A stretch of 64,000 bases of DNA from Tridacna crocea (GCA_943736015.1 OX031071.1:11938119-12002118); one strand, 5' to 3'; shown: positions 11,134 to 21,295, counted from the stretch's first letter. The notes: generated by a model not told the origin, from the sequence alone. Numbers and translations: made by a program.

Positions 11134-11362
11134 TTAACTCATTACCAAACGACAAAAAATTAGGTTGGTCCAAATTGAAAGCATTTGCAGACAACAAAAT
11201 AGAAGTGACTGAAAATTTGAAATTTGGTAGGTGAAGGGTAGAAAACACTGTGGGAAAAAGGAGAAATGCTAGTTACCAGCATTTTCTCCTGTTCCCACAA
11301 TGTTTTCTAAATTATTCTTTCTCAGGTTCGTCAAAAGTAGGGATTGTGTGGTAATGGGTTAA
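11134..11362 (-). mobile_element. TTAA-A element, minus
   Basis: TTAACTCATTACCAAACGAC to GTGTGGTAATGGGTTAA. The hairpin has small indels (GGAAAAAGGAGAAATGCTAG). Confidence 0.9.
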
Positions 11363-11485
11363 TCCAGTGTCTCATCCTGGATTTGAAAGAGCTGGGAAAT
11401 TTGCAAGTATGCTTCAGGAAACGGGGAGACTGGGGAGACGGTGCAAAAATGTGGGTGCCTGTGAAGCAGTGTGTATAACAACAAT

Positions 11486-11656
11486 CAGAGCTTCAGATAA
11501 GAGGGAGTGATGGTATTTTAAATCCATTATTTCTGGTCGAAACCCTATGTTGTGGGTACTCATTAGACTCGTACACCATAGGGACTAGTGGAGAATAATT
11601 AATGTTTTCAATTTTGAAAATTAAAATCAATCATTATCCCTCTATCTGGAGCTTTG
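11486..11656. mobile_element. family E foldback, copy 3
   Basis: CAGAGCTTCAGATAAGAGGG to CTATCTGGAGCTTTG. The centre has lost one palindrome arm. Confidence 0.75.
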
Positions 11657-11714
11657 ACAAATAGAATTTTTATTCAAAATTAGTAAGTCATTCTGTTTGT
11701 TTGCTCTTCTGAGC

Positions 11715-12540
11715 ATGAAGTACTCATGGTGAACTATTGTGATCTTGCTGTGTCCAGCGTCCGCCGTGCATCGTCCTTCAACTTTTTACCTTGTTCAGGC
11801 TCTAGAGGCCACATTTTCAGTCTGAAACTCATGAAAGTTGGTCAGAATGTTTGTCTCAATAAAATCTCAGTGTTTGGAAAATGGGTCACGTTGGGTAAAA
11901 AACTAGGTCACTAGGTCATATCTTAGAAAAATCTTTCATATGCACTAGAGGCCAGATTTTCAGTCCAACACTGTTGAAAGATAGTCAGAATGTTTATCTT
12001 GATATCTTGGACGAGTTCAAAAATTGGTCATGTCGGATCAAAAACTACCGGTAGGTCTCCAGGTCAAATCGTAGAAAAACCTTGTGTATGCTTTAGCGGC
12101 CACACTTTCAGTCCAGAACTCTTGAAAGTTGGTGAGAATGTTTGTCTTGAAATTATCTCAGATGTGATTGATAATGGGTCATGTCAGCTCAAAAACTAGG
12201 TCACCAGGTCAAATCTTACAAAAACCTTTTTCAGTCAGATACTTCTGAAACTTGGCCAGAATTTCTGTCCTGATGATACCTTGAATGAATTTAAAATGGT
12301 TATGTGGGATCAAAAACTAGGTCACTGAATCAGTAGTAAAAAAAACCTTTCGTACGCTCTAGAGGCCACATTTTCAGTCCAATACTCATGAAACTTGGTC
12401 AAAATGTCTTGATAATATCTTGGATGAGAAAAAAAAAATGGGTCATTTCGCACCAAAAACTAGGTCACTTGGACAAATCTTAGAAAAACTTTGTGTTCGC
12501 TCAAGATGCCACATTTTTTGTCCAGTACTCATAAAAGGTG
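11715..12540 (+). repeat. tandem array of a ~148-bp mollusc-type module
   Basis: About 5.3 degraded units. Each has GAGGCCACATTTTCAGTCC, then GAAACTTGGTCAGAATGT, CTTGATNATATCTTGGA, a GGGTCATG phrase, CAAAAACTAGGTCACC and AAATCTTAGAAAAACCTT. The lead-in (GTGATCTTGCTGTGTCCAGC) also resembles what I recall preceding such arrays in bivalve genomes. It contains no gene. Confidence 0.8.
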
Positions 12541-12589
12541 CTCTCTCAGTAGGGCTCGTTAACTGTTGGGATTTTGTGGAAAAGGGCTT
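12541..12589 (-). mobile_element. TTAA-A L-end fragment
   Basis: TCTCAGTAGGGCTCGTTAAC to GGAAAAGGGCTTA, fused to the end of the tandem array. Confidence 0.6.
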
Positions 12590-12606
12590 ACTGCATTGAG
12601 ATGGGA

Positions 12607-12834
12607 TTAACTCTTTACTCACAATTGGGAGTTTTAACAACCTTGGGGAAGAAGCCTTTTGAAATCATTGTGGAAATAGGGAAAAAAACTGGTAACCAGT
12701 ATTTTCTTCACGTCCCACAATGTGTTCTACTCTATCACACACAGAAATCATGGTTTTGGCCACAATGATTATGCTGTCTGCTAATGCTTTGAAGTTGGTG
12801 TAGTCTTAAATTTTGTTGTCTATTAAAAGGTTAA
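12607..12834 (+). mobile_element. TTAA-A element, plus
   Basis: Both ends present. The left stem is eroded (GGGAAAAAAACTGG) while the right is TATTTTCTTCACG, so the palindrome is imperfect. Confidence 0.85.
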
Positions 12835-12880
12835 GTTATCAGAGAAGTCAGTTTACATTGATCTGTAGCCAAGCTGAGCC

Positions 12881-12938
12881 AAGAAAAGATTAGGGGTCGA
12901 AGAAGAGATTAGGGGCTGAAGAAAAGATTAGGGGTCAG
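12881..12938 (+). repeat. three-copy 22-bp minisatellite
   Basis: GAAGAAAAGATTAGGGGTC repeated three times with small changes. Confidence 0.7.
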
Positions 12939-12970
12939 GGCCCTTTTTTCTTCTTCTTAATGTTACTTCA

Positions 12971-13148
12971 TTAACTCTTTACCAAACAACAAAATTTTTA
13001 GGCTGGTCCAAATTGAAAGCACTTGCAGACGACAAACGTAAATAAAAAATTGAAATTTGTTTCCAGCACTTTCTCCTTTTCCTACAATGTTTTCAAAAGG
13101 CTTCTGTCTCAGTGTGGTAAATTCCAGGGATTGTTTTGGAAAGGGTTA
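12971..13148 (-). mobile_element. TTAA-A element, minus, hairpin half deleted
   Basis: GAAATTTGTTTCCAGCAC joins the R arm to the second hairpin arm. Both TTAA ends are kept. Confidence 0.8.
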
Positions 13149-13289
13149 AATATAATGTATATTTCTCAAAGCAAGATGATATTGCAGTGTTGGCCCCTTT
13201 GAGCTATAGTGAAGACCGTACTTAAAATTCATTCAAGGCTCATAAAGGACCCTCCTGGGATAAACGCTGAAATGAACCCTGGCTGGAAC

Positions 13290-13490
13290 TTGTCTTTTAT
13301 ATTTTGAAATAGAAAGTGTTTGCAGACAACAACATAAAAGTGACTCAAAAATTGAATCTGTTTCATGAAAGGCAAGAAAACAGTATTGCAAAAGGAGAAA
13401 ATGCTAGTTACCAACGTTTCCTCCTTTTCGACAAAGTTTACAAAAGTACTTTTCATCGAGGGTGTTGGAAAGAGGGCCATTGCAGATCGT
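13290..13490 (-). mobile_element. degraded TTAA-A, minus
   Basis: Only the arm TTTGCAGACAACAACATAAA and a damaged hairpin (AAATGCTAGTTACCAACG) are clear. Confidence 0.55.
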
Positions 13491-13526
13491 CCTTGGCAAG
13501 AATCAGAAATTTGGAACATTCTACCT

Positions 13527-13754
13527 TTAACCTGATTGCAAACAAGCCCTTGTTTTTACGTGTTTACAGTACAGATCTTTTGAAAACACTGTGGGAAAAG
13601 GAGAAATTGCTTGTAACAAGCAATTTCTCCTTTTTCCACATTGTTTTCTACCCTTCTGGATAATTTTGCGCCATTTACCTCAATTTTAAAATTATCGGCA
13701 GCAAACTCTTTTGGTTTGGAAGGGTCTAAAATTTGTTGTTTGGGAAAGGGTTAA
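13527..13754 (+). mobile_element. TTAA-C element, plus
   Basis: Ends TTAACCTGATTGCAAAC and GTTTGGGAAAGGGTTAA. Hairpin AAATTGCTTGTAACAAGC: both stem positions differ together from the CTCG...CGAG form of other C copies. Confidence 0.88.
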
Positions 13755-13756
13755 AC

Positions 13757-14047
13757 CTGTTGAGCCGTGGTAACTCAGTCGGTAGTGTACAGGACTTGAG
13801 AAGAGGGGGTCATGGGTTCGATTTCTGGCTTGTCCAATTTCTTTCCGAGGATTAGTGATTGTCATTGTGACAGGATTCATTCTTCTCCTACCTCTGAACA
13901 TAGGTTATGTTGAAAATCATAGTGGCTTGGAAAGGATATTGTGCATAGCACTGGTAAAAGATACATAAGGAATGCAGATAGGTGCATTGGCTACCATGAT
14001 ATAAATAAAATTATGATGAAAATGGTGTTAAACACCATACAGTCAAT
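13757..14047 (+). mobile_element. tRNA-derived SINE, copy 2
   Basis: A box GTAACTCAGTCGG, B box GGTTCGATTTC, the same body as copy 1 (CCGAGGATTAGTGATTGTC) and the tail GTGTTAAACACCATACAGTCA. It sits between a TTAA-C element (ending 13754) and a minus TTAA-A element (from 14051). Confidence 0.8.
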
Positions 14048-14050
14048 CAT

Positions 14051-14279
14051 ATAACTCTTTACCTAACGACAAAATTATAGACAGATCCAAATTGAAAGCA
14101 TTTGCAGACGACAAAATAAATGTGAATCAAAAGTTAAAATCCCATCTGGAAAGGGTAGAAAACATTGTGGGAAAAGGAGAAAATGCTGGTTACCAGCATT
14201 TTCTCCTATTCCCACAATGTTTTCAAAAGCTTTCTTTTTCAGGGTCGTTAAAAGTCGGGATTGTGTGGTGAAGAGTTAA
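14051..14279 (-). mobile_element. TTAA-A element, minus
   Basis: The left TTAA has mutated to ATAA; right AAGAGTTAA; intact hairpin. Directly follows SINE copy 2. Confidence 0.9.
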
Positions 14280-14459
14280 TCCATTCAAACCTGTGATACA
14301 TGTACATTCATTACAAAAAAGAATACTTTATCATTGAGTCCAGGTTCTGTATTCAACAATTGTTTATAACTCCTCAGGCCAAAAGCCAGCAGGCTTACGT
14401 CATGGCCTGGGGTTGTTCTGATGCATCCATCCTACTTTGTGGGTGCATGACCTTTAATT

Positions 14460-14688
14460 TTAACCCTTTACCACACAAGAAAATTTTAGACTGGTCCAAA
14501 TTGAAAACATTTGCAGACGACAAAATAAAGGTGACTGAAGAATTGAAATTTGTTCTGGGAAGGGTAGAAAACACCGTGGGAAAAGGAGAAAGTGCTGGTT
14601 ACCAGCATTTTCTCCTTTTCCCACAGTGTTTTCAAAAGGCTTCTTTCTCAGGGGCGTCAAAAGTAGGGATTGTGTGGTAATGGGTTAA
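14460..14688 (-). mobile_element. TTAA-A element, minus, GGGGCGTC subtype
   Basis: Young-looking: arms match those at 20708, 41096, 50072, 55103 and 60640 almost exactly. One unpaired change in the hairpin (GAAAGTGCTGG). Confidence 0.94.
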
Positions 14689-14789
14689 TCATCTTCTTCA
14701 CTGAAACTCTCAATCCAATTTTGATGAAACTTCACAGAAAATTAATGATCCTGCCCTGGTCCTCTTCAGAATTCTTGAATTTTTTGAAT

Positions 14790-15023
14790 TTGTCACCACA
14801 CAATCTCGACTTTTAACAACCCTGAGAAAGCAGCCTTTAAAAAAAATTGTGCGAAAAGGAGAAAATGCTGGTGTAAAGCACCATTTTCTCCTTTTACCAT
14901 GTGGCACAATGTTTTCTGTCCTTCCCATACCAGATTTCAATGTTTCGGTCACATTTATTTGTTGTCTGCTAATGCTTCCAATTTGGATCAGTCTTGAATT
15001 TTGTTGTTTGGTAAAAGAGTTAC
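14790..15023 (+). mobile_element. TTAA-A element, plus
   Basis: Outer ends are mutated (right end TTAC). Loop altered to GCTGGTGTAAAGCACC. Confidence 0.8.
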
Positions 15024-15079
15024 ATGTAATTCCTTCAAAAACTCTGGTTGTCATGTCATCAAGACTCAAAAGTATGGGA

Positions 15080-15700
15080 AATTTTGTAAATCTTTGTATC
15101 TTAAACCATAAGGCCTTGGGCTACCAAATTTTGTATGTAGCTTTATAGAGTAGACCTCTACCAAGAATTTTCAAATCATAGTCCTATGGTCATATTTGGC
15201 CCTGCCCTGGGGGGGTCACAAGTTTTATAATTATGGGGGTTACAGGTATATAATGTTATATTGGAAAAACTTAAAAAGAATCTTCTCTTACCTAGCCATA
15301 AAGCCTAGGGCTTCTAAATTTTGCATATAGCTTTATATAGTGGGTCTCTACCAAATTATACGCCTTCGGTCATGTTTGCCCCCATCACAAGCTTTGCATG
15401 GGTTGATAGAGTGAAAACTTTACAAATAATTCTTGTTGTTAACTAACCATAAGACTTAAGCAACTAATTATAGCCATGTCTCAGGGGTCTCAATTTTTAG
15501 AGGAAACTTGAAAACCTTCCTGTTTGTAATCACACATTCTAGACTTGTATTATTTGGTATGAGGCTTTGTCTTTTGTTCTTCCATCAGGGTTCAAGTACA
15601 ATGTAATTATAGCTTAACTTTGCCCTGGGCTCAGAACCATCACACAGGTTTTTATTGAAAAAATTTTCCTGTCATCTAGTTCGAAACCAATTGACTTTTC
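15080..15700 (+). repeat. degraded tandem array, ~200-bp mollusc-type module
   Basis: Phrases recur: ACCATAAGGCCTTGGGCT / GCCATAAAGCCTAGGGCT / ACCATAAGACTTAAGC; TGTAGCTTTATAGAGT / ATAGCTTTATATAGTG; TCTACCAA; GGTCATATTTGGCCC / GGTCATGTTTGCCCC. No coding potential. Confidence 0.65.
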
Positions 15701-16099
15701 TGTAAATGTGAGTTTGGCACACACCCCCTCCCCCCACCCCCTTAGTAACGTAGTATATCAGTTATCAAGCCTGACAACCTAACCAAAAAATGGCATCGAA
15801 TACAAAGAGAAAGGGCATTTATTTCAGTTTTATTCTAGCTGATATTTCGCTCTAGGTTAATTAGAGCAATTTTTTTTAAAATTCTAATTGATTTATAACA
15901 TACTAGCTGTTTTGATAATTAAATACAGTAGACATGATCAAATTATTTCATGTCTATAACAAATTGTGTCAGACTTTTTTGTTTACAATTGACTCCCTAT
16001 GCTGCGTTTTCATTAGCCGAGACGTTGGATGGCCTGTCAATCAAAATCAGCAGAAAGGCTAATTCGCCAAGTGCATGTAATAATGTTTGTCTTGTAGTG

Positions 16100-16400
16100 T
16101 ATTTACTTATATAGCTAGTTGAGCCATCCACGGCCACAATGGCCCTCTTGCTTACTTTATCTAGGTTTTTTTTTTATACCCCCGCAAAACTGATGTTGCT
16201 GGAATGAGCCTGTCTGTCTGTTTGTTCGTTCATGTGTCCATCAATGTGTGTCCCATCTGTGTACAAATAATTGCCACTTTTTCTCTAAGCCCTGGCAGCG
16301 GTATTAAGTCACAAACAGTGACAGTTCTAGCCTCCCCTGAAAAGAAATTATTCTATTTTGGTTACATTTCACATAAATTTTGCAAATGATTTTGCAATTT
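16100..16400 (+). repeat. dispersed repeat with TACCCCCGCAAAAC core and CTGT tract
   Basis: TATACCCCCGCAAAACTGATG followed by GAGCCTGTCTGTCTGTTTGT resembles a repeat common in bivalve DNA (from memory). Borders not seen. Confidence 0.4.
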
Positions 16401-16419
16401 TTGTCATCATCTATAAGGT

Positions 16420-16620
16420 TTAACCTTTACCACACAATCCCAAATTTTAACAACCCTGCAGAAGAAGGCTTTTGAAAACATTTCGGGAAATGGAGAAAAT
16501 GCTGGTAATCAGCAATTTCTCCATTTCCCATGATATTTTCTACCCTATCAAAAACGATTCCCATCATTTGACCCATGATTTATTTCGCCTCTTCAAATGT
16601 TTTCCCCATAGATGAGTAAA
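16420..16620 (+). mobile_element. TTAA-A element, plus, R end lost
   Basis: L end TTAACCTTTACCACACAATC and hairpin GGAGAAAATGCTGGTAATCAGC. The right arm decays after 16560. Confidence 0.75.
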
Positions 16621-16629
16621 AAAGTATAT

Positions 16630-16790
16630 TATTGCTTTCCTAACAACAAAACTGCTTTGATAGTATCTAAAAAAAATGTGGGAAAAGGAGCAAACGCTGG
16701 TTACCAGTGTTTGCTTCTTTTTACACAATGTTTTCAAAAGCCTTCCACATGGTCTGACATGAATAGGATTGTGTGGTGAAGGGTAAAAGA
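16630..16790 (-). mobile_element. TTAA-A element, minus, with compensated hairpin
   Basis: Stem GGAGCAAACGCTGG pairs with CCAGTGTTTGCTTC. Two changes from the family stem are matched on the other arm, although the copy is otherwise diverged. Confidence 0.75.
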
Positions 16791-17246
16791 TAAAGACCTT
16801 ATAAAATAACAAAGAGCAACACCTTTATATTGTTTTACTGACAAAAAGAGCTGTAAGTTATGAATATAAACCTTTCTTGGGCTGGACGTGGTGTAAGTTG
16901 ATTTCTGAAGACTGTGTAGATCAAGATAAGACTACCCTGAATATGCTTTCTGATCTTTAAGATCTTCATTGTCTGCTATTTTGTTTCTTGGTATTCAGGC
17001 AAAAACATTTTCAGTGAAATAACAATCATTTTCCTACTTGGAAAAGTCCATTCGTTAGTTCAATGCTCTTAAGGGGTGTAGGATTGTTAGCAGAAAAACC
17101 AACTTCCTGTTTCTATAGTGTTTTAAACGGAGTGGGAGTCTTGATGTGTTCGGACATACGAAGGATAAATTATATATTACTAGTATTTGTTTTATGATAG
17201 CTGGGATAATGGTAAATCAAATTTTATTCCTATAGCTCATAATACT

Positions 17247-17476
17247 TATAACTCTTTACCACACAACAAAATTTTAGACTTGTCCAAATTCGAAGCATTT
17301 GCAGATGATAATTGAAAGGTGACTCAATTTATAAAATTCATCTGTTTTAGGGTAGAAAACATTGTGGGAAAAGGAGAAAATGCTGGTTACCAACATTTTC
17401 TCGTTTTCCTACAATGTTTTCAAAAGCTACCTTCTTCAAGGTTGTTAGAAGTTGGGATTGTGTGGTAAAGAGTTAA
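17247..17476 (-). mobile_element. TTAA-A element, minus
   Basis: Left TTAA now ATAA; right AAAGAGTTAA; hairpin nearly perfect. Confidence 0.9.
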
Positions 17477-17489
17477 TGATACAAAGGAA

Positions 17490-17690
17490 TTTTGGATTTT
17501 TGACAACATTATGGAAAGATTAGGAGAAAATGCTTGGTAACCAGCATTTTCTCCTATCCCCAAAAAGTTTTCTCTATGAAAGAAAAATTTTAATGTTTTG
17601 AGGTACACTGAATTGGTAGTTTTTAAATCATTTTAATTTGTACAATTCTAAAATTTTGTTTTGGAGTAAAAATTCAAATTTTGCTGAGTG
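17490..17690 (+). mobile_element. TTAA-A element, plus, degraded
   Basis: Hairpin GGAGAAAATGCTTGGTAACC kept; both ends eroded; right arm AAAATTTTGTTTTGGAGTAA. Confidence 0.6.
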
Positions 17691-17704
17691 CTTAACCTTT
17701 TACC

Positions 17705-17923
17705 TTAACCCTTTTACTTTAATTTTAGCCTTGTCCAAATTGAAAGCATTTGCAGATAACAATTTCAGTGTGGTGGAAATGTTCTTTCAAATGCTAGAAA
17801 ACATTGTTGGAAAAGGAAAAAAATGCTGGTCACCAGCATTTTCTCCTTTTCCCACAATTTCAAAAGGCTAGCTGCTTCTTTTCCAGGAGAATCAAAATTC
17901 AGCAATATGTGTTAAAGGGTTAA
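17705..17923 (-). mobile_element. TTAA-A element, minus
   Basis: TTAACCCTTTTACTTTAATT to GTGTTAAAGGGTTAA; loop centre GGTCACC. Preceded at 17692 by another TTAACC stub. Confidence 0.82.
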
Positions 17924-18107
17924 CTCTACCACATGAGAAAATGTTAGAAAGACTGGTCCAAATTGAAAGTATTTGCAGATGACATTTTTTCTTGTGGTAA
18001 ATAGTTTACCACACAATCTGTTTACCACACAATCCTGAGTTGAAATAGGATTGCAAATGGTTTCAACTTGGTCAAGTTTTAAATTTTGTTGTGTGTTAGA
18101 GAGTTAA
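17920..18107. mobile_element. two internally deleted TTAA-A remnants
   Basis: First (17920-18003): an R arm then GTGGTAAATAG with no hairpin. Second (18003-18107): a duplicated TTTACCACACAATC end then an R arm ending GAGAGTTAA. Confidence 0.65.
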
Positions 18108-18534
18108 TCCTTTAACTCAGAATCCTGACTTAATAACCCTTGGGCAGAAGGTTTTTGAAAACATTGTGGGAAAAGGAGAAAATGCTGGTAACCAGCATTT
18201 TCTTCTTCTCCCACAATGTTTTGTACCCCATGAAAGAGAAATTCTACCAGTTGAGCCACATTTCAATTGTCATAGATCTGTAAAATGTTTTCAATTTGGC
18301 AGGGCTCAAGATAAGAGGAAATAATTGCATTCTAAAATCATTACTTCTCTTCAAAAGACTATATTGTGGGTACTCATTAGAATCGTCTCAGTGAGACGAT
18401 TCTAATGAGTACCCACAAGATAGGGTTTAGTGGAGATTAATTGATATTTTCAATTGTGAAATCAAAAATCACTGCCTCTATCTGGAACTCTGATTTGGAC
18501 AAATCTACTTTCCTATCATGTGGTAAAGATTGAA
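18104..18534 (+). mobile_element. TTAA-A element, plus, split by family E copy 4
   Basis: Left part 18104-18299 ends TTCAATTTGG. After the E copy the right part resumes ATTTGGACAAATCTACTTTC and ends GTGGTAAAGATTGAA. Confidence 0.85.
18300..18492. mobile_element. family E foldback, copy 4, inside a TTAA-A
   Basis: CAGGGCTCAAGATAAGAGG to CTATCTGGAACTCTG, centre GATTCTAATGAGTACCC. ATTTGG lies on both sides (18294-18299, 18493-18498) and occurs once in intact TTAA-A copies, so it is a 6-bp target duplication. Confidence 0.88.
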
Positions 18535-18587
18535 ATACATTCATGTTCAGTGTATGGAATAAGTGCGTTATATGAAAATATGTTGTT

Positions 18588-19055
18588 GTCCAAAGGAGAA
18601 ACATCTTCGCAAGCCATGGGTGACGATCCACAGCGCTACTCAACGCTACTCGGATCGAGCTTGATTTCGACATTCCCCCATTACGCATTTTCATTGGTTG
18701 CAGTCAGCTTTAACTGCACAATCAAATCGCTCATATTACCAAAAAAAACATAGACAAACAATATTTACAGAAAGTTTCAGTGTGACCGATCAATTATCGG
18801 AGGATTTAGGCTCTATTCCAGCACATGACGATGAAACGTTGAAATATGTTTGTGGTTATTTCTTCATGTTGAATTATTGTATTCGTAAGCGGTTTGTAAA
18901 ATGAAATTTCATTGGCTATCAGGAATGAGATGTAAATGGGGATATAAACAGCATCCAATAGGGGCATACCACGGGAATCTCGAAATTGGGCTCGATCCGC
19001 TGAGGTAAGATCCACGTAGTGATCGTAACCTTGGCTCGCGAAGATGAAGGAGAAA
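18588..19055. mobile_element. foldback element of about 470 bp
   Basis: Left GGAGAAACATCTTCGCAAGCC...CGGATCGAGC and right GCTCGATCCGC...GGCTCGCGAAGATGAAGGAG are inverted copies of about 80-90 bp. The interior is CpG-richer than the flanks and has no open frame of note. Confidence 0.65.
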
Positions 19056-19069
19056 AAGCTTGGTCCAAT

Positions 19070-19220
19070 GTACCCTGTACCACACAACTGACAACTCGAA
19101 CAGAAAAGTTTTTGAAAATCCTGCAGGAAAAGGAGAAAATTGCTGGTAAAGAGTAATGCCTATATAAGGTATCAAAATTTTTGACTTGGTCAATTTGAAA
19201 GCATTTGTATAAAATGTAAA
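19070..19220 (+). mobile_element. degraded TTAA-A, plus
   Basis: CCTGTACCACACAACTG and GGAAAAGGAGAAAATTGCTGG are recognisable; the rest is scrambled. Confidence 0.5.
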
Positions 19221-19280
19221 AAAATCATAAAGCCTTCCTCCTCTGATGCAGGAAGAGGACATGGTCAGCAGGATGTACAT

Positions 19281-19511
19281 TTAACTCTTTACCAAACGAC
19301 AAAGTTATAGACAGGTCCAAATTGAAAGCATTTTGCAGACGACAAAATAAATGTGACTCAAAAACTGAAATTTGACTTTAGAGGAGTAGAAAACATTGTG
19401 GGAAAAGGAGAAAATGCTGGTGTAACCAGCATTTTCTCCTTTTCCCACAATGTTTTCTCAAGGCTTCTTTCTCAGGGTTGTCAAAGTAGGGATTGTGTGG
19501 TAATGGGTTAA
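19281..19511 (-). mobile_element. TTAA-A element, minus
   Basis: Complete; loop widened to GCTGGTGTAACCAGC; shares its right TTAA with a remnant. Confidence 0.92.
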
Positions 19512-19612
19512 GTCTTTACCAAATGACAAACTTTTGGCCATGTTCATTTTGCAGACAAAAAATTTTAACCCTTTCTGACATTGTTTTCAGTTGGCTTCTT
19601 CCTGATTTTTAA
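19508..19612 (-). mobile_element. TTAA-A remnant, hairpin deleted
   Basis: R end TTAAGTCTTTACCAAATGAC, then only CATTGTTTTCAGTTGGCTTC and TTTTTAA. Confidence 0.65.
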
Positions 19613-19723
19613 CCCTTCACCACACAGTGACACAATGACGATTTTAAACGACCCTGGGGAAGAAGCTTTTGAAAACATTGTGGGAAAAGGAGAAAATGCT
19701 TGGATTGTTTCAGAAAGGGTTAA
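19609..19723. mobile_element. TTAA-A variant with two L ends
   Basis: Opens TTAACCCTTCACCACACAG and closes TTGTTTCAGAAAGGGTTAA, which is the L end reversed. The second hairpin arm is missing. Confidence 0.65.
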
Positions 19724-19759
19724 ACATTTATTCTGATTAAATTCATACAGTTACAGTAG

Positions 19760-19972
19760 TTAACTGTTTACCAAATGACAAAATTTTAGACTGGTTCAAA
19801 TTGTTAGCATTTGCAGAAGACAAAATCAAAGTGGCTGAAAACTTGAAATTTGTTTTGGGAAGGGAAGAAAACATTGTAGGGAAAGGAGAAATTGCTTGTT
19901 ATCAGCATTTTCTCCTCTGCCAACAATGTTTTCAGAAGGCTTCTTTCTCAGGGTCGTGTGGTAAAGAAATAA
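19760..19972 (-). mobile_element. TTAA-A element, minus
   Basis: TTAACTGTTTACCAAATGAC to GTGTGGTAAAGAAATAA. The right hairpin arm has decayed. Confidence 0.82.
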
Positions 19973-20040
19973 AGATTAAGTAAAATGGGATGTTTCGGAA
20001 GTGGACTGGTTTGACCAACTTCCTGTCAAGGGAAGTTATT

Positions 20041-20251
20041 TTAACCCATTACCACACAATCCCTACTTTTGACGACCCTGAGAAAGAAGCCTTTAGAAAA
20101 CATTGTGGGAAAGGGAGAAAATGCTGGTTACCACAATGTTTTCTACTCTTCACAAAACAAATTTCAAATTTTGGGTTCCTTTTTATTTTGTCGTCTGTAA
20201 ATGCTGTCGATTTGGACATGCCTAAAATCTTGTCGCTGGGTAATAAATTAA
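20041..20251 (+). mobile_element. TTAA-A element, plus
   Basis: TTAACCCATTACCACACAATC. Second hairpin arm partly deleted (GGTTACCACAATGTTTTC). Ends GTCGCTGGGTAATAAATTAA. Confidence 0.85.
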
Positions 20252-20711
20252 AGGACACAATATGTGCAACAGTGTCGGCAATGAGACAAGCATTTTCACA
20301 TTTTTCAACACTATTTTTTTCAAAAAGATTTCTGGGGTGGACAGTTAAATCCTGGACCTGTGTGTTAATCCTTTCCCAAACAAACCCTGGTTTTTACGTA
20401 TCTGCAGTAAAAGTCTTTTGAAAACACTGTGGGAAAAGGAGAAATTACTAGTAACAAGCAATTTCTCCTTTTCCCAGTGTTTTCTACCCTTTTTGAGAAC
20501 TTTCTGGCATTTTCTCCAAATCTAAAATTGTCTTCTGCAACATCTTTTGGTTTAGAAGAATCCAAACTTTGTCATTTGGGAAAGGGTTAATGGACACAAT
20601 ATGTTGTGCAACAGTTGGCTATGAGATCATAAGCATTTGAACATTTTTTCGACAGTATTTTTTTCAAAAGATTTCTGGGGTGGACAGCTGAATCTTGGAC
20701 CTGTGTGTTAA
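20252..20711 (+). repeat. duplicated segment X around a TTAA-C element
   Basis: X (20252-20364) and X' (20591-20707) share GGACACAATATG, TTTTTTTCAAAA, GATTTCTGGGGTGGACAG and GGACCTGTGTG. Each copy is bordered by TTAA on both sides. Confidence 0.75.
20365..20590 (+). mobile_element. TTAA-C element, plus
   Basis: TTAATCCTTTCCCAAACAAAC to CATTTGGGAAAGGGTTAA; stem TTACTAGTAACAAGCAA with one mispaired stretch. Confidence 0.9.
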
Positions 20712-20936
20712 CTCATTACCACACAATCCATACTTTTGACGCCCCTGAGAAAGAAGCCTTTTGAAAACACTGTAGGAAAAGGAGAAAATGCTGGTAACCA
20801 GCATTTTCTCCTTTTCCAACAGTGTTTTCTACCCTTCCAAGAACAAATTTCAATTTTTCAGTCACCTTTATTTTGTCTTCTGCAAATGCTTTTGATTTGA
20901 ACCAGTCTAAAATTCTGTTGTTTGGTAATGAGTTAA
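20708..20936 (+). mobile_element. TTAA-A element, plus, beside the first coding exon
   Basis: Complete, GCCCC subtype. Its right TTAA is followed by only 36 bases, including the T-tract, before the exon at 20973. Confidence 0.94.
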
Positions 20937-20972
20937 ACGGTTAATACTGAAGGATCTTTTTTTTTTTCATAG

Positions 20973-21229
20973 ATGATGGAAAGTGAGACGAGGGAGAAGA
21001 ACTGCATCCCGTTGCCGGCAACAACTGGACCTCGTCCCTACAGATGTGAAGTGTGTCAGAGGTCATTCAGAGAGGTTGCGACCTTGAGAAAACATGAACA
21101 GCTACATCGAGCCGACCGCCCGTACATCTGTAACACATGTGGAAAGTCGTTTTTGTGGTCTTCGAACTTGAAAGTGCATGAAAGAGTTCACACTGGTGAA
21201 AGGCCCTATAAATGTAAAATATGTCACAG
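20973..21229 (+). CDS. C2H2 zinc-finger transcription factor, first coding exon
   Basis: Encodes residues 1-85 plus two bases of codon 86. The exon follows a long T-tract and the acceptor TTTCATAG. The base triplet just before the ATG reads TAG in frame, so translation starts at this ATG unless an upstream exon is spliced on. Finger 1 uses C25, C28, H41, H45; finger 2 uses C53, C56, H69, H73, with a TGERPYKC linker leading into finger 3, whose first cysteines are C81 and C84. The donor is CACAG/GTAAGAG, phase 2, so finger 3 is split by the intron. Fingers of this kind bind DNA in the nucleus. A TTAA-A element ends 36 bp upstream of the acceptor. I am sure of the exon and less sure that it holds the true start codon. 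Confidence 0.9.
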
Positions 21230-21295
21230 GTAAGAGTGGGACTGGTTTGTTGATAAGAAGAATTCAAACTGTGCTCTTCTCTGAGAAAAGAGATT

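Noticed and set aside
18909..19280. 123-codon minus-strand frame
   Set aside because: Runs across a foldback arm and a degraded MITE; no domain.
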